A DNA stretch of 64,000 nt, from NCBI RefSeq assembly GCF_030272705.1, contig NZ_JARFYM010000030.1, positions 1-64,000 on the forward strand, read 5' to 3'. Origin of the DNA: Rhizobium mayense (GTDB lineage Bacteria > Pseudomonadota > Alphaproteobacteria > Rhizobiales > Rhizobiaceae). Positions within the stretch are counted from its first letter, which is position 1. Each line of letters begins with the position of its first letter. The notes beneath the pieces were generated by a model that did not search any database, was not told the DNA's origin, and saw nothing but the letters and a program-made list of their open reading frames with translations. The translations under genes were made by a program, and so were the position numbers. Below are positions 44,119 to 54,526 of the stretch, piece by piece.

Positions 44119-46875
44119 ATGCTTATGCCTGCTATCCAGAAGTTCGACAGCAGAGATCAACGCACCGCCCTAGGCGCGAGCACCGTTGCCTTCACGGTAT
44201 GCTTTGCCGCTTGGACTATCTTTGCAATTATCGGTATTCGAATACGGGAGGAGCTCGGTCTTAGCGAAACCGAGTTCGGACTTCTGGTCGGAACGCCGAT
44301 CCTCACGGGATCGCTGATCCGGGTCGCGCTCGGCATCTGGACTGACCGTTACGGAGGTCGCGTGGTCTTCGTCGCGACCATGCTTGCAGCGGCTGCGGCG
44401 ACCTTTATCCTGACCTATGCGCATACCTACCCGCAAATGCTTCTGGCGGCGTTCGGCGTCGGTATCGCAGGTGGCTCGTTTGCCGTCGGCGTTGCTTATG
44501 TGTCGCGATGGTTCCCTCCGGAAAGACAAGGCGTGGCGCTCGGCATCTTCGGAGCCGGCAATGTCGGCTCCGCAGTGACTAAGTTGCTTGCGCCGCTGGT
44601 GCTCGTTGCCTGGGGCTGGCAGGCCGTGGCGGAGATATGGGCCGCGGCACTCGTCGTCATGGCGGTTATCTTCTGGTTCACCACCAAGGATGATCCGGTT
44701 CTGGTCGAACGCCGCAGGACGGGGGTCAAGCCAAAGAGTGCCTGGTTGGAGCTCGAACCGCTGAAGAACGTTCAGGTTTGGCGCTTCTCACTCTATTATT
44801 TCTTCGTCTTCGGTGCCTTCGTGGCCCTGGCCCTTTGGCTGCCGCAATATCTCGTCGCCGTCTATGGGCTGGACATCCGCACGGCCGGCGTGATCGCCGC
44901 GTGCTTCTCCATTCCCGCCAGCCTTTTCCGCGCCTACGGCGGCCATCTATCTGATGTCTATGGCGCACGGCGCGTGCTTTATTGGACCTTCTTCGTCTCT
45001 GTCATCGCAACCTTCATCCTTGCCTATCCGCCGGCCGACTACGCCGTCCGCACCGTGGCTGGTCCGATTACCTTCCACATCGAGATGGGACTCGTCGGCT
45101 TCACGGTGACAGTCTTCATTCTCGGCTTCTTCATGGCGCTTGGAAAAGCTGCCGTCTACAAGCACATTCCCGTCTATTATCCGGCTCACGTCGGCGCCGT
45201 CGGCGGGCTGGTCGGCATGATCGGCGGTCTTGGCGGCTTCGTCCTGCCGATCCTCTTTGGTGTTCTGCTCGATCTCACCGGCTTGTGGACGAGCTGCTTC
45301 ATGGCGCTCTTCCTTCTGGTCTCGGCTGCGCTTTTGTGGATGCACGTCTCCGTTCGCCAGATGGAGCGCCGCGCTGCCGGAAACGCGCTCGAGGTTCTGC
45401 CTCCCTTCCCAGAAATGCAGGGCATGCCTCAGCCGGAAAAGGTCTCGTCCGCTGAAGGAGCCGTGCTGAGGGACTGGCATCCGGAGGATCCATCCTTCTG
45501 GGCGGCTAAGGGTCGCCGCATCGCACGCCGCAATCTGTGGCTTTCGATCCCGGCGCTGCTCCTTTCCTTTGCCATCTGGCAGGTCTGGTCGGTGGTGGTC
45601 GCAAAGCTGCCGCTCGTCGGCTTCACCTTTACGACGGACCAGCTCTTCTGGCTTGCAGCTCTACCTGGCATTTCAGGCGCGACATTCCGGATATTCTACT
45701 CCTTCATGGTGCCGATTTTTGGCGGACGTCTGTGGACCACGCTGACCACCTGGTCGCTGATCATCCCGGCGCTCGGCATCGGATATGCGGTGCAGAACCC
45801 GGATACGCCCTATATCGTCTTCCTTCTTCTTGCTCTGCTTTGCGGCTTCGGCGGTGGTAATTTCGCCTCGTCGATGTCCAATATTTCCTTCTTCTTTCCG
45901 AGGTCGGAAAAGGGCAATGCGCTGGCTCTCAATGCCGGTCTCGGCAATCTCGGCGTGAGTGTGGTCCAGTTCGTCGTTCCGCTCGTCATCACCGCCGGCA
46001 TCTTCGGCTGGTTCGGTGGCGATCCGGTCATGACGAAAGGAACGGCCGGCGAAGCACCGCTCTGGCTGCAGAATGCCGGCTTCTTCTTCGTTCCCTTCAT
46101 CGCGATCTCGGCCTTCGCCTCCTGGTTCGGGATGAACGACATCGCTTCGGCCAAGGCTTCCTTCGCCGAGCAGGCGGTCATCTTCCAGCGTCGGCACAAC
46201 TGGATCATGTGCTGGCTCTATACCGGCACCTTCGGCTCGTTCATCGGTTATTCGGCCGGCTTCCCGCTGCTTACCAAAACGCTGTTTCCCGATGTCAACG
46301 CACTGCAATTCGCCTTCCTGGGCCCGCTCGTTGGCGCGCTCTCCCGGTCCGCGACAGGCTGGCTCGCCGATCGTTATGGCGGTGCACGCGTAACCTTCTG
46401 GGTCTTCGTTCTGATGATGATCGGCGCCGGAGGTGTCCTCTGGTTCATTGCGACGAAAGACCAACCGGGCGCCTTCCTGGGCTTCTTCATCTCGTTCCTT
46501 GTGCTCTTCTTCGCCACGGGTGTCGGCAATGCGTCAACCTTCCAGATGATCCCGGCGATCATGGGCAGGGAAATGACCCGGCTGATGCCCGATGCCGCCC
46601 CTGAAACTCGTCGCCTGCAGGCGGAGAAGGAATCGGCCGCGATCACTGGCTTCACTTCGGCAATCGCCGCCTTCGGCGCCTTCTTCATCCCGATGGGCTA
46701 CGGCCTTTCGATCAGGTTCGCAGGTGGGGCCGAAGCCGCCCTCTGGGCCTTCCTCATCTTCTATGTGAGCTGCCTTGTGCTCACCTGGGTTGCCTATACC
46801 CGCAAGGGCGGCCTGCTTCACGACATCGAGCGCGGCAAGCGCAACACCGCTGGCAAAGCGGCCGCTGCCGAATAA
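44119..46875 (+). CDS. narK: NarK1-NarK2 fusion nitrate/nitrite transporter
   Basis: 918 residues, two complete 12-helix MFS transporters in one chain, as in Paracoccus NarK. Half 1 (about 1-430) has the NarK signature GIAGGSFAVGVAYVSRWFP. A cytoplasmic linker (about 430-470) follows. Half 2 (about 470-918) has GFGGGNFASSMSNISFFFP and GNALALNAGLGNLGVS. NarK1-type domains bring in nitrate with protons and NarK2-type domains exchange nitrate for nitrite. Start at 44119, or at a second ATG 44125. First gene of the nar operon; narG follows in 15 bp. Confidence 0.94.
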   Translation: MLMPAIQKFDSRDQRTALGASTVAFTVCFAAWTIFAIIGIRIREELGLSETEFGLLVGTPILTGSLIRVALGIWTDRYGGRVVFVATMLAAAAATFILTYAHTYPQMLLAAFGVGIAGGSFAVGVAYVSRWFPPERQGVALGIFGAGNVGSAVTKLLAPLVLVAWGWQAVAEIWAAALVVMAVIFWFTTKDDPVLVERRRTGVKPKSAWLELEPLKNVQVWRFSLYYFFVFGAFVALALWLPQYLVAVYGLDIRTAGVIAACFSIPASLFRAYGGHLSDVYGARRVLYWTFFVSVIATFILAYPPADYAVRTVAGPITFHIEMGLVGFTVTVFILGFFMALGKAAVYKHIPVYYPAHVGAVGGLVGMIGGLGGFVLPILFGVLLDLTGLWTSCFMALFLLVSAALLWMHVSVRQMERRAAGNALEVLPPFPEMQGMPQPEKVSSAEGAVLRDWHPEDPSFWAAKGRRIARRNLWLSIPALLLSFAIWQVWSVVVAKLPLVGFTFTTDQLFWLAALPGISGATFRIFYSFMVPIFGGRLWTTLTTWSLIIPALGIGYAVQNPDTPYIVFLLLALLCGFGGGNFASSMSNISFFFPRSEKGNALALNAGLGNLGVSVVQFVVPLVITAGIFGWFGGDPVMTKGTAGEAPLWLQNAGFFFVPFIAISAFASWFGMNDIASAKASFAEQAVIFQRRHNWIMCWLYTGTFGSFIGYSAGFPLLTKTLFPDVNALQFAFLGPLVGALSRSATGWLADRYGGARVTFWVFVLMMIGAGGVLWFIATKDQPGAFLGFFISFLVLFFATGVGNASTFQMIPAIMGREMTRLMPDAAPETRRLQAEKESAAITGFTSAIAAFGAFFIPMGYGLSIRFAGGAEAALWAFLIFYVSCLVLTWVAYTRKGGLLHDIERGKRNTAGKAAAAE

Positions 46876-46890
46876 GACCAGGAGAAATAC

Positions 46891-49800
46891 ATGTCCCATT
46901 TCCTCGACCGGCTGACCTTCTTCCGGAAGAACGTCGATGAATTCTCAAACGGTCATGGCATCGTCACGAACGAAGATCGCTCGTGGGAGGATGGCTACCG
47001 CAAACGCTGGCAGCACGACAAGATCGTGCGCTCCACCCATGGGGTGAACTGCACGGGCTCCTGTTCCTGGAAGATCTACGTCAAGGGAGGCATCGTCACC
47101 TGGGAGACCCAGCAGACGGATTATCCGCGCACTCGGCCGGATCTGCCGAACCATGAACCGCGCGGCTGTTCGCGTGGCGCGTCCTATAGCTGGTATCTCT
47201 ATTCCGGCGCGCGCGTGAAATATCCGATGATCCGCGGGCGGCTGTTGAAGCTCTGGCGCAAGGCGAGGGCGACCATGGCGCCGGCCGCCGCCTGGGCGTC
47301 GATCGTCGAGGATGCGGAAAAGCGCAAGTCCTATATCTCCATTCGCGGCCATGGCGGCTTCGTGCGCGCGAAATGGGACGAGGTGAACGAGATCATTGCA
47401 GCCGCCAACGCCTATACGATCAAGGCGCATGGCCCCGACCGCATTATCGGCTTCTCGCCGATCCCGGCCATGTCGATGGTCTCGTACGCGGCGGGTTCGC
47501 GCTATCTCTCGCTGCTTGGCGGCGTGTGCATGTCCTTCTACGACTGGTACTGCGACCTGCCACCGGCAAGCCCCCAGACCTGGGGCGAGCAGACGGACGT
47601 GCCGGAAAGTGCCGACTGGTACAATGCCGGCTTCATTATTCTCTGGGGCTCAAACGTGCCGCAGACGCGCACGCCGGATGCGCATTTCTATACGGAGGTC
47701 CGCTACAAGGGCACCAAGAGCGCCGTCGTCAGCCCCGACTATGCCGAGGCAACGAAATTCGCCGATATCTGGCTCAATCCCAAGCAGGGAACGGATGCTG
47801 CGCTGGCGCTCGCCATGGGCCATGTCATTCTGCGGGAATATTATCTCGACCGCACGGTTCCCTATTTCGACGACTATACCCGTCGCTATACCGACATGCC
47901 GTTCCTGGTGCGGCTTGCCGAACAAAATGGCAAGCTGGTTCCCGAACGCCTGTTGCGTGCTTCCGAGCTCGACGGGGGGCTGGGCGAGACCAACAATCCG
48001 GAATGGAAGGCCGTCGCGATCGACGAAAAGACGGGCGAACTGGTCGCTCCCCTAGGCTCCGTCGGTTATCGCTGGGGTGAGCAAGCCAAATGGAATCTCG
48101 AGCAAAAGGACGGGCGCGGGCGCGACATAAGTCTCAAGCTATCGCTTGCGGGCGAGGACGCGGCGACGATAGAGCAGGTGGATTTTCCCTATTTCGGTGG
48201 CCGTGCAAGCGAGCATTTCGTTGCGACGGACCATGGCGAGATCCTGACCCGCAATATCCCGGTGCGAACGCTCAAGGACGCCGCTGGCAACCCGGTTAAA
48301 GTTGCCACCGTCTATGACCTGATGATGGCGAACTATGGCCTCGAGCGTGGCTTCGGCGGCGCAAATGTCGCCCACGACTATGACGCGGACATACCTTTCA
48401 CACCCGCCTGGGCGGAACGTATCACCGGCGTCAAGCGCGACGCGATCATTACCGTCGCGCGCGAATTTGCCACCAATGCCGAAAAGACCAACGGCCGCTC
48501 GATGATCATCATCGGTGCGGGCATGAACCATTGGTACAACATGGACATGAACTATCGCGGCGTGATCAATCTCCTCGTCTTCTGCGGGGCGATCGGTCAA
48601 TCGGGCGGCGGTTGGTCCCACTATGTCGGTCAGGAGAAGCTGAGACCGCAGACCGGTTGGACGCCGCTTGCTTTCGCGCTCGATTGGGCCCGTCCGCCGC
48701 GTCACATGAACTCGACCTCCTTCTTCTATGCGCACACGGATCAATGGCGTTACGAGACGCTGACGGCTTCCGAAATCCTGTCCCCGACCGCTCCGGAGGG
48801 TGACTGGAACCAGAGCTTCATCGACTACAACGTTCGCGCCGAACGCATGGGTTGGCTGCCGTCGGCACCGCAGTTGAAAATAAACTCGCTTTCGATCGCC
48901 AAGAAGGCGAAGGAGGCGGGCCTGGAACCGAAAGACTACGTGGCGAAGGGGCTGAAATCCGGCGAGCTCGAGCTTGCCTGCCACGATCCGGACGATCCGG
49001 CCAATTGGCCGCGCAACATGTTTGTCTGGCGCTCCAACCTGCTCGGCTCTTCTGGCAAGGGGCACGAGTATTTTCTGAAGCACCTGCTCGGCACCGAGAA
49101 CGGCGTGATGGGCAAGGATCTCGGCGAACAAGGCGCAGTGCGCAATAAGGAAGTCGTGTGGCATGACGAGGCGCCGCGCGGCAAGCTCGATCTTTTGGTG
49201 ACGCTCGACTTCCGCATGTCGACTACCTGCGTCTATTCCGACATCGTGCTGCCGACCGCCACCTGGTACGAGAAGAACGACCTCAACACCTCGGACATGC
49301 ATCCCTTTATTCATCCGCTGTCAGCTGCGGTGGATCCGGCTTGGGAAGCCCGCTCCGATTGGGAAATATACAAAGGCATCGCAAAGGCCTTCTCGCGTGT
49401 CGCGCCAGAGGTGCTTGGCGTCGAGCAAGATGTCGTTCTGACGCCGATCCAGCACGACAGCCCTGGAGAAATGGCGCAGGCCTTCGACGTGAAGGACTGG
49501 AAGCGCGGCGAGATCGAGCCGATCGCGGGCCGTACCATGCCGTCGGTTGCGGTCATCGAACGTGACTATCCCAATATCTACGCGCGATTCACGGCGCTGG
49601 GGCCGCTCATGACCTCTATCGGCAACGGCGGCAAGGGCATCAGCTGGAAGACCGAGCATGAAGTCGCGGCGCTCGGGGCGCTCAACGGCGTGCACGAGAA
49701 TGGCGCTGCAAAGGGCCTTCCGAAGATAGACACCGATATCGATGCGGCCGAGGTCATCCTGATGCTCGCGCCCGAGACGAACGGTGAAGTGGCGGTGAAG

Positions 49801-50637
49801 GCCTGGGATGCGTTGTCGAAGGCAACGGGCCGAGAGCACGCGCATCTTGCAGTGCCGAAAGAAGACGAGAAGATCCGGTACCGCGACATCCAGGCGCAGC
49901 CGCGCAAGATCATCTCGTCGCCGACATGGTCGGGCATCGAGAGCGAAAAGGTCTGCTACAATGCCGGCTATACGAACGTCCATGAACTGATCCCTTGGCG
50001 TACGCTCACCGGCCGTCAGCAGCTTTACCAGGATCATCTCTGGATGCGCGCTTTCGGCGAAGGATTCGTCACCTGGAAGCCACCGGTCGACCTGAAGACG
50101 ATCGCCGTCGTCAAGGATCGACGCCCGAACGGCAACAAGGAGATCGTTCTCAATTTCCTGACGCCGCATCAGAAATGGGGCATCCATTCCACCTATACGG
50201 ACAACCTGCTGATGCTGACGCTGAATCGCGGCGGGCCGGTCGTCTGGATATCCGAAGTGGATGCGAAGTCGGCCGGCATCGTCGACAACGACTGGGTGGA
50301 AGTCTTCAACGCCAATGGCGCGTTGACCGCCCGCGCCGTCGTCTCTCAGCGCATCAAGCAGGGCATGATGCTGATGTACCACGCCCAGGAGAAGATCATA
50401 AACACGCCGGGCTCCGAGATGACCGGCAACCGCGGCGGCATCCATAATTCGGTAACGCGCACCGTATTGAAGCCCACGCATATGATCGGCGGCTACGCCC
50501 AGCTGGCCTACGGGTTCAACTATTACGGAACCGTGGGTTCCAACCGCGACGAGTTCATCGTCGTCCGCAAGATGTCCAAGATCGATTGGCTTGAGGGGCC
50601 GCTCTCAACCAATGCGCCGAAGGAGGCCGCAGAATGA
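46891..50637 (+). CDS. narG: Respiratory nitrate reductase alpha subunit
   Basis: 1248 residues, the bis-MGD molybdenum subunit that reduces nitrate to nitrite on the cytoplasmic face. The FS0 cluster ligands His50, Cys54, Cys58 (STHGVNCTGSCSW) and Cys93 (PRGCSRG) and the Mo ligand Asp222 (YDWYCDLPPAS) are all in place, nearly matching E. coli numbering. Full length. Stop overlaps narH start (ATGA, 50634-50637). Confidence 0.98.
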   Translation: MSHFLDRLTFFRKNVDEFSNGHGIVTNEDRSWEDGYRKRWQHDKIVRSTHGVNCTGSCSWKIYVKGGIVTWETQQTDYPRTRPDLPNHEPRGCSRGASYSWYLYSGARVKYPMIRGRLLKLWRKARATMAPAAAWASIVEDAEKRKSYISIRGHGGFVRAKWDEVNEIIAAANAYTIKAHGPDRIIGFSPIPAMSMVSYAAGSRYLSLLGGVCMSFYDWYCDLPPASPQTWGEQTDVPESADWYNAGFIILWGSNVPQTRTPDAHFYTEVRYKGTKSAVVSPDYAEATKFADIWLNPKQGTDAALALAMGHVILREYYLDRTVPYFDDYTRRYTDMPFLVRLAEQNGKLVPERLLRASELDGGLGETNNPEWKAVAIDEKTGELVAPLGSVGYRWGEQAKWNLEQKDGRGRDISLKLSLAGEDAATIEQVDFPYFGGRASEHFVATDHGEILTRNIPVRTLKDAAGNPVKVATVYDLMMANYGLERGFGGANVAHDYDADIPFTPAWAERITGVKRDAIITVAREFATNAEKTNGRSMIIIGAGMNHWYNMDMNYRGVINLLVFCGAIGQSGGGWSHYVGQEKLRPQTGWTPLAFALDWARPPRHMNSTSFFYAHTDQWRYETLTASEILSPTAPEGDWNQSFIDYNVRAERMGWLPSAPQLKINSLSIAKKAKEAGLEPKDYVAKGLKSGELELACHDPDDPANWPRNMFVWRSNLLGSSGKGHEYFLKHLLGTENGVMGKDLGEQGAVRNKEVVWHDEAPRGKLDLLVTLDFRMSTTCVYSDIVLPTATWYEKNDLNTSDMHPFIHPLSAAVDPAWEARSDWEIYKGIAKAFSRVAPEVLGVEQDVVLTPIQHDSPGEMAQAFDVKDWKRGEIEPIAGRTMPSVAVIERDYPNIYARFTALGPLMTSIGNGGKGISWKTEHEVAALGALNGVHENGAAKGLPKIDTDIDAAEVILMLAPETNGEVAVKAWDALSKATGREHAHLAVPKEDEKIRYRDIQAQPRKIISSPTWSGIESEKVCYNAGYTNVHELIPWRTLTGRQQLYQDHLWMRAFGEGFVTWKPPVDLKTIAVVKDRRPNGNKEIVLNFLTPHQKWGIHSTYTDNLLMLTLNRGGPVVWISEVDAKSAGIVDNDWVEVFNANGALTARAVVSQRIKQGMMLMYHAQEKIINTPGSEMTGNRGGIHNSVTRTVLKPTHMIGGYAQLAYGFNYYGTVGSNRDEFIVVRKMSKIDWLEGPLSTNAPKEAAE

Positions 50638-52160
50638 AGATTCGTGCCCAGATCGCAATGGTGTTGAACCTCGATAAATGCATCGGCTGTCACACCTGTT
50701 CCGTCACCTGCAAGAACGTCTGGACCAGCCGCGAAGGTGTCGAATATGCCTGGTTCAACAATGTCGAGACCAAGCCCGGCCTGGGCTATCCCCGCGAATG
50801 GGAGAACCAGACGAAGTGGAACGGCGGCTGGCGGCGCAAGCGTAACGGCAAGATCGAGCCGAAGATGGGCGCGAAATGGCGCATCCTGGCCAATATTTTC
50901 GCCAATCCGGATCTCCCGCAGATCGACGATTATTACGAGCCCTTCACCTTCGACTATGAGCATCTGCATACGGCGAAGGAATCGAAAGCCGTCCCGACAG
51001 CCCGGCCTCGGTCGCTGGTGTCCGGTGAACGCATGGAAAAGATCGAATGGGGTCCGAACTGGGAGGAAATCCTGGGCGGTGAATTCGAAAAGCGCTCGAA
51101 GGACGTCAATTTCGAAGGCATCGAGAAGGAAATCTACGGCCAGTTCGAAAATACCTTCATGATGTATCTGCCGAGGCTGTGCGAACACTGCCTCAATCCG
51201 GCTTGCGCGGCGGTATGCCCATCCGGTGCCATCTACAAGCGCGAGGAGGACGGCATCGTTCTGATTGACCAGGACAAGTGCCGCGGCTGGCGCATGTGCG
51301 TCTCTGGCTGCCCCTACAAGAAGATCTATTACAATTGGTCGTCGGGCAAATCGGAGAAGTGCATCTTCTGCTATCCGCGCATTGAGGCCGGCCAACCGAC
51401 GGTCTGTTCGGAGACTTGCGTCGGGCGTATCCGTTATCTCGGCGTCCTGCTCTATGACGCCGACCGTATCGAGGCGGCGGCAAGCGTCCCCGATGAGAAA
51501 GACCTCTATCAGGCGCAGCTCGATCTCTTCCTTGATCCCAAGGATCCGAAAGTGATCGCACAGGCCCGCGCCGATGGTGTGCCGGAAGCCTGGATCGAGG
51601 CGGCTCTCACATCACCGATCTGGAAGATGGCTATGGACTGGAAGGTCGCATTCCCGCTGCATCCGGAATACCGCACCCTGCCGATGGTCTGGTACGTGCC
51701 GCCGCTTTCGCCCATACAGTCGGCCGCAGCCGCCGGCAGGATGGGTCTTGATGGCGACATGCCGGATGTCCGCTCGCTGCGTATCCCGTTGCAATACCTT
51801 GCTAATCTGCTGACCGCAGGCAACGAGGACCCGGTCGCGCTGGCTCTCGAACGCATGCTGGCCATGCGGGGTTACATGCGCGCCAAGTCCATTGACGGGC
51901 GCATCGATGAGCGTATCGCCGAAAAGGTCGGACTGACCGGCGCCGACATTGAAGACATGTACCGGATCATGGCGATTGCGAACTACGAGGATCGCTTCGT
52001 CATTCCGACGGCGCATCGCGAATGGAGCGAAGACGCCTACGATCTTCGCGGCTCCTGCGGTTTCTCGTTTGGCAACGGCTGCTCTGGCGGAACGAGCGAG
52101 CCCAATCTCTTCGGCGCGAAACAGCCGAAGAAAGCCTCAAACCCGATGGAGATCGCATGA
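50634..52160 (+). CDS. narH: Respiratory nitrate reductase beta subunit
   Basis: 508 residues, the four-cluster ferredoxin-like electron conduit. Cys clusters: CIGCHTCSVTC near residue 16, LCEHCLNPACAAVCP near 184, CRGWRMCVSGCP near 217 (Trp replaces one Cys, the normal 3Fe-4S site) and CIFC ... CSETC. It overlaps narG by 4 bp and narJ by 4 bp, so NarGHJ are coupled in translation. Confidence 0.98.
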   Translation: MKIRAQIAMVLNLDKCIGCHTCSVTCKNVWTSREGVEYAWFNNVETKPGLGYPREWENQTKWNGGWRRKRNGKIEPKMGAKWRILANIFANPDLPQIDDYYEPFTFDYEHLHTAKESKAVPTARPRSLVSGERMEKIEWGPNWEEILGGEFEKRSKDVNFEGIEKEIYGQFENTFMMYLPRLCEHCLNPACAAVCPSGAIYKREEDGIVLIDQDKCRGWRMCVSGCPYKKIYYNWSSGKSEKCIFCYPRIEAGQPTVCSETCVGRIRYLGVLLYDADRIEAAASVPDEKDLYQAQLDLFLDPKDPKVIAQARADGVPEAWIEAALTSPIWKMAMDWKVAFPLHPEYRTLPMVWYVPPLSPIQSAAAAGRMGLDGDMPDVRSLRIPLQYLANLLTAGNEDPVALALERMLAMRGYMRAKSIDGRIDERIAEKVGLTGADIEDMYRIMAIANYEDRFVIPTAHREWSEDAYDLRGSCGFSFGNGCSGGTSEPNLFGAKQPKKASNPMEIA

Positions 52161-52870
52161 TGCCCGAGAGACAGGAAAATCTCACTTTCCGGGCGCTGTC
52201 CGCGCTTCTGACCTATCCGACCGAAGAGCTTTGCGGCAGCGTAGCGGAGATCGAGGAGGTAATCACTTCCGAGAGGCTCGTACCATCTTCTGCCGCCAGG
52301 GCACTTCGGCCGCTCCTCGAGGATCTCGCCTCGCTCGATCTTTTCGAGTTGCAGGAGCGTTATGTCGAGCTTTTCGATAGAACTCGGCGCCTTTCGCTCC
52401 ACCTCTTCGAGCATGTGCACGGGGAAAGCCGCGATCGCGGCCAGGCCATGGTCGACCTCGCCTCGCTATATGAGAAAGGCGGGCTGGAACTCTCCGCCAA
52501 CGAACTGCCGGATTACCTACCGCTGTTCCTGGAATATCTGTCGACCAGACCACGGGATGAGGCGCTGAACCTTCTCGCAGAAACCGTACACATCCTTGCA
52601 GCGCTTGAAGAACGCCTCGTACACAGGAATTCTCCATATGCGGCGGTTCTGACCGCGATCCGTGTCATGGCGGGCGTATCTCTCGACACCTCCGACCGAC
52701 AGGAATTGGCCGAAGAGCTGGATAGCGATCTCGCCGCGCTTGACGCTGAATGGGAAGAGACGGCCGTCACTTTCGGCCCCGGAAGCAGTGGCATGGATGG
52801 CTGTTCCAACGAACGGCTTCAGACCCGTCTGCGCGCGGCGCGCCGCGACGCGCGCACCAATGCCGGTTGA
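52157..52870 (+). CDS. narJ: Nitrate reductase assembly chaperone NarJ
   Basis: 237 residues, all-helical NarJ/TorD-type chaperone. TFRALSALLTYPTEEL at the start and YVELFDRTRRLSLHLFEHVHGESRDRG in the middle are the family core. NarJ binds apo-NarG and controls cofactor insertion before membrane docking. The ATG at 52157 overlaps the narH stop (ATGA). narI begins 14 bp later. Confidence 0.95.
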   Translation: MMPERQENLTFRALSALLTYPTEELCGSVAEIEEVITSERLVPSSAARALRPLLEDLASLDLFELQERYVELFDRTRRLSLHLFEHVHGESRDRGQAMVDLASLYEKGGLELSANELPDYLPLFLEYLSTRPRDEALNLLAETVHILAALEERLVHRNSPYAAVLTAIRVMAGVSLDTSDRQELAEELDSDLAALDAEWEETAVTFGPGSSGMDGCSNERLQTRLRAARRDARTNAG

Positions 52871-52883
52871 AGGAGGAACAACG

Positions 52884-53615
52884 ATGTCAGAGACCATCAA
52901 TTCCGCATTGTTCGGCTGGTATCCGTATTTTTGCCTCACCATCTTCCTGCTCGGGAGCCTCATTCGTTTCGACCGCGAGCAATATACCTGGAAAACAGGC
53001 TCCTCCCAGTTGCTGCGCCGCAGCCAGTTGCGCTGGGGATCGAACCTCTTTCATGTCGGCATATTGGTGATCTTCATCGGCCATGCCGGCGGATTGCTCA
53101 CGCCGATTGCCGTCTTCGATTGGCTCGGTGTCTCGCATGGTTTCAAGCAGGGACTCGCGATCGTCGTCGGTGGCCTCGCCGGCATCGCCTGTTTCATCGG
53201 GATATCCCTTCTTGCGCATCGCCGTTTCTTTGATCCGCGCATCCGCGCCACGTCGAGCTTTGGCGACATGGCAATCCTGCTCATTCTCTGGCTGCAGCTC
53301 ACGCTCGGCCTCTCCACCATTTTTGTCTCCCTCAACCACATGGACGGCCACGAGATGGTGAAGTTCATGAACTGGGCGCAAGGCATTCTGACGTTGCAGC
53401 CGTCCGCTGCCGCTTACGTCGCGGACGCGAATCCGATCTTCAAGATGCACCTGATCCTCGGCATGACGATCTTTCTGCTGTTTCCCTTCACCCGGCTGGT
53501 CCACGTCTGGAGCGCACCGATCTGGTATCTCGGGCGACCCGGCTATCAGGTCGTGCGCAGTCGCTACTCGCGCGAGCGGCATCCCGCGCGGTCCTACAAG
53601 CATCCGGCGGAGTGA
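52884..53615 (+). CDS. narI: Respiratory nitrate reductase gamma subunit (cytochrome b)
   Basis: 243 residues, five transmembrane helices, two b hemes, quinol-oxidising membrane anchor. Heme ligand candidates: His in NLFHVGILVIFIGHAGG (two) and in MHLILGM and RLVHVWSAP (two), as in E. coli NarI. AAGGAGG precedes the ATG at 52884. The next gene starts within a few bases of its stop. Confidence 0.96.
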   Translation: MSETINSALFGWYPYFCLTIFLLGSLIRFDREQYTWKTGSSQLLRRSQLRWGSNLFHVGILVIFIGHAGGLLTPIAVFDWLGVSHGFKQGLAIVVGGLAGIACFIGISLLAHRRFFDPRIRATSSFGDMAILLILWLQLTLGLSTIFVSLNHMDGHEMVKFMNWAQGILTLQPSAAAYVADANPIFKMHLILGMTIFLLFPFTRLVHVWSAPIWYLGRPGYQVVRSRYSRERHPARSYKHPAE

Positions 53616-53620
53616 AGAAC

Positions 53621-54517
53621 ATGGTTTCGATCATCATCGACCGCACGACAGAACGGGCCCAGGAAGGCCATGATCACCGACATGAACATGCCCCGGTTCG
53701 GGCAGCATCCTCCGAGCCCGTTACCATGCCGCCAGTAAGCGTCAACGGTGTTTCGATTTCCCGCAAGGATATCGCCGCTGAGACGCAAAATTTTCCGGCC
53801 GTCAATCCAGGCGCGGCCTGGCACGCGGCAACGCGGGCGCTTGTCGTCCGTCAGTTGCTCCTGCACGAAGCGCAACGCCTCGCCATGACCGCCAGCCCGC
53901 AAAGAGATACGGACGGGCGGATGGAGACCGACGAAGACGCACTCCTGCGCGCACTCGTCGAACGCGAGGTACAAATCCCCGAAGCGGACGAAGAGATGCT
54001 GCGGCGCTTCTACGAGAACAATCGCAAGCGCTTTGTGACGCCACCACTCTTCGAGGCGGATCATATTCTGATTGCCGCAAATAGGCAGGATGCCGCGGCA
54101 TTTGTCGAAGCTCAGGAGAAGGCCGTTTCGCTTGCCGCCGTTTTGGCGCAGGAGCCGGGGCGCTTTGCAGCCCTTGCGAGGGACTGTTCCGACTGCCCCT
54201 CGAGGGAAGTCGGCGGTAGCCTCGGGCAGATCAGCCCGGGGGAAACGACGCCGGAATTCGAAGCCGCGCTCGCCGCTCTTACTCCCGGTGAAATATCCGC
54301 TCCGGTCGAAACCCGGTACGGCGTCCATCTCATTCGGCTGGTACGGAAGATCGAGGGGGCGCTGCTGCCGTTCGAGGCAGTCAGGAACCGGATCGCCGAC
54401 TATCTCGAAGACCATGTCCGCCGACAGGCGACGGCACAATACATCGCGCTGTTGATCGGCCGTGCCGACATCAGGGGTATCGCTCTCGAGGGTGCAGCCA
54501 CCCCCTTGGTTCAGTGA
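53621..54517 (+). CDS. Parvulin-type peptidyl-prolyl isomerase (NifM-like)
   Basis: 298 residues from ATG 53621 (a GTG at 53612 overlapping the narI stop is possible). The N-terminal half is helical. The parvulin domain occupies about 145-245: FEADHILIAANRQDAAAF, DCPSREVGGSLGQISPGETTPEFEAAL and YGVHLIRLV. No signal peptide, so it is cytoplasmic. NifM-like isomerases help nitrogenase Fe protein fold; by analogy this one may help fold a nitrate reductase subunit. The His/Arg-rich N terminus (EGHDHRHEHAP) is a curiosity. Confidence 0.85.
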   Translation: MVSIIIDRTTERAQEGHDHRHEHAPVRAASSEPVTMPPVSVNGVSISRKDIAAETQNFPAVNPGAAWHAATRALVVRQLLLHEAQRLAMTASPQRDTDGRMETDEDALLRALVEREVQIPEADEEMLRRFYENNRKRFVTPPLFEADHILIAANRQDAAAFVEAQEKAVSLAAVLAQEPGRFAALARDCSDCPSREVGGSLGQISPGETTPEFEAALAALTPGEISAPVETRYGVHLIRLVRKIEGALLPFEAVRNRIADYLEDHVRRQATAQYIALLIGRADIRGIALEGAATPLVQ

Positions 54518-54526
54518 GGGTAGGAC

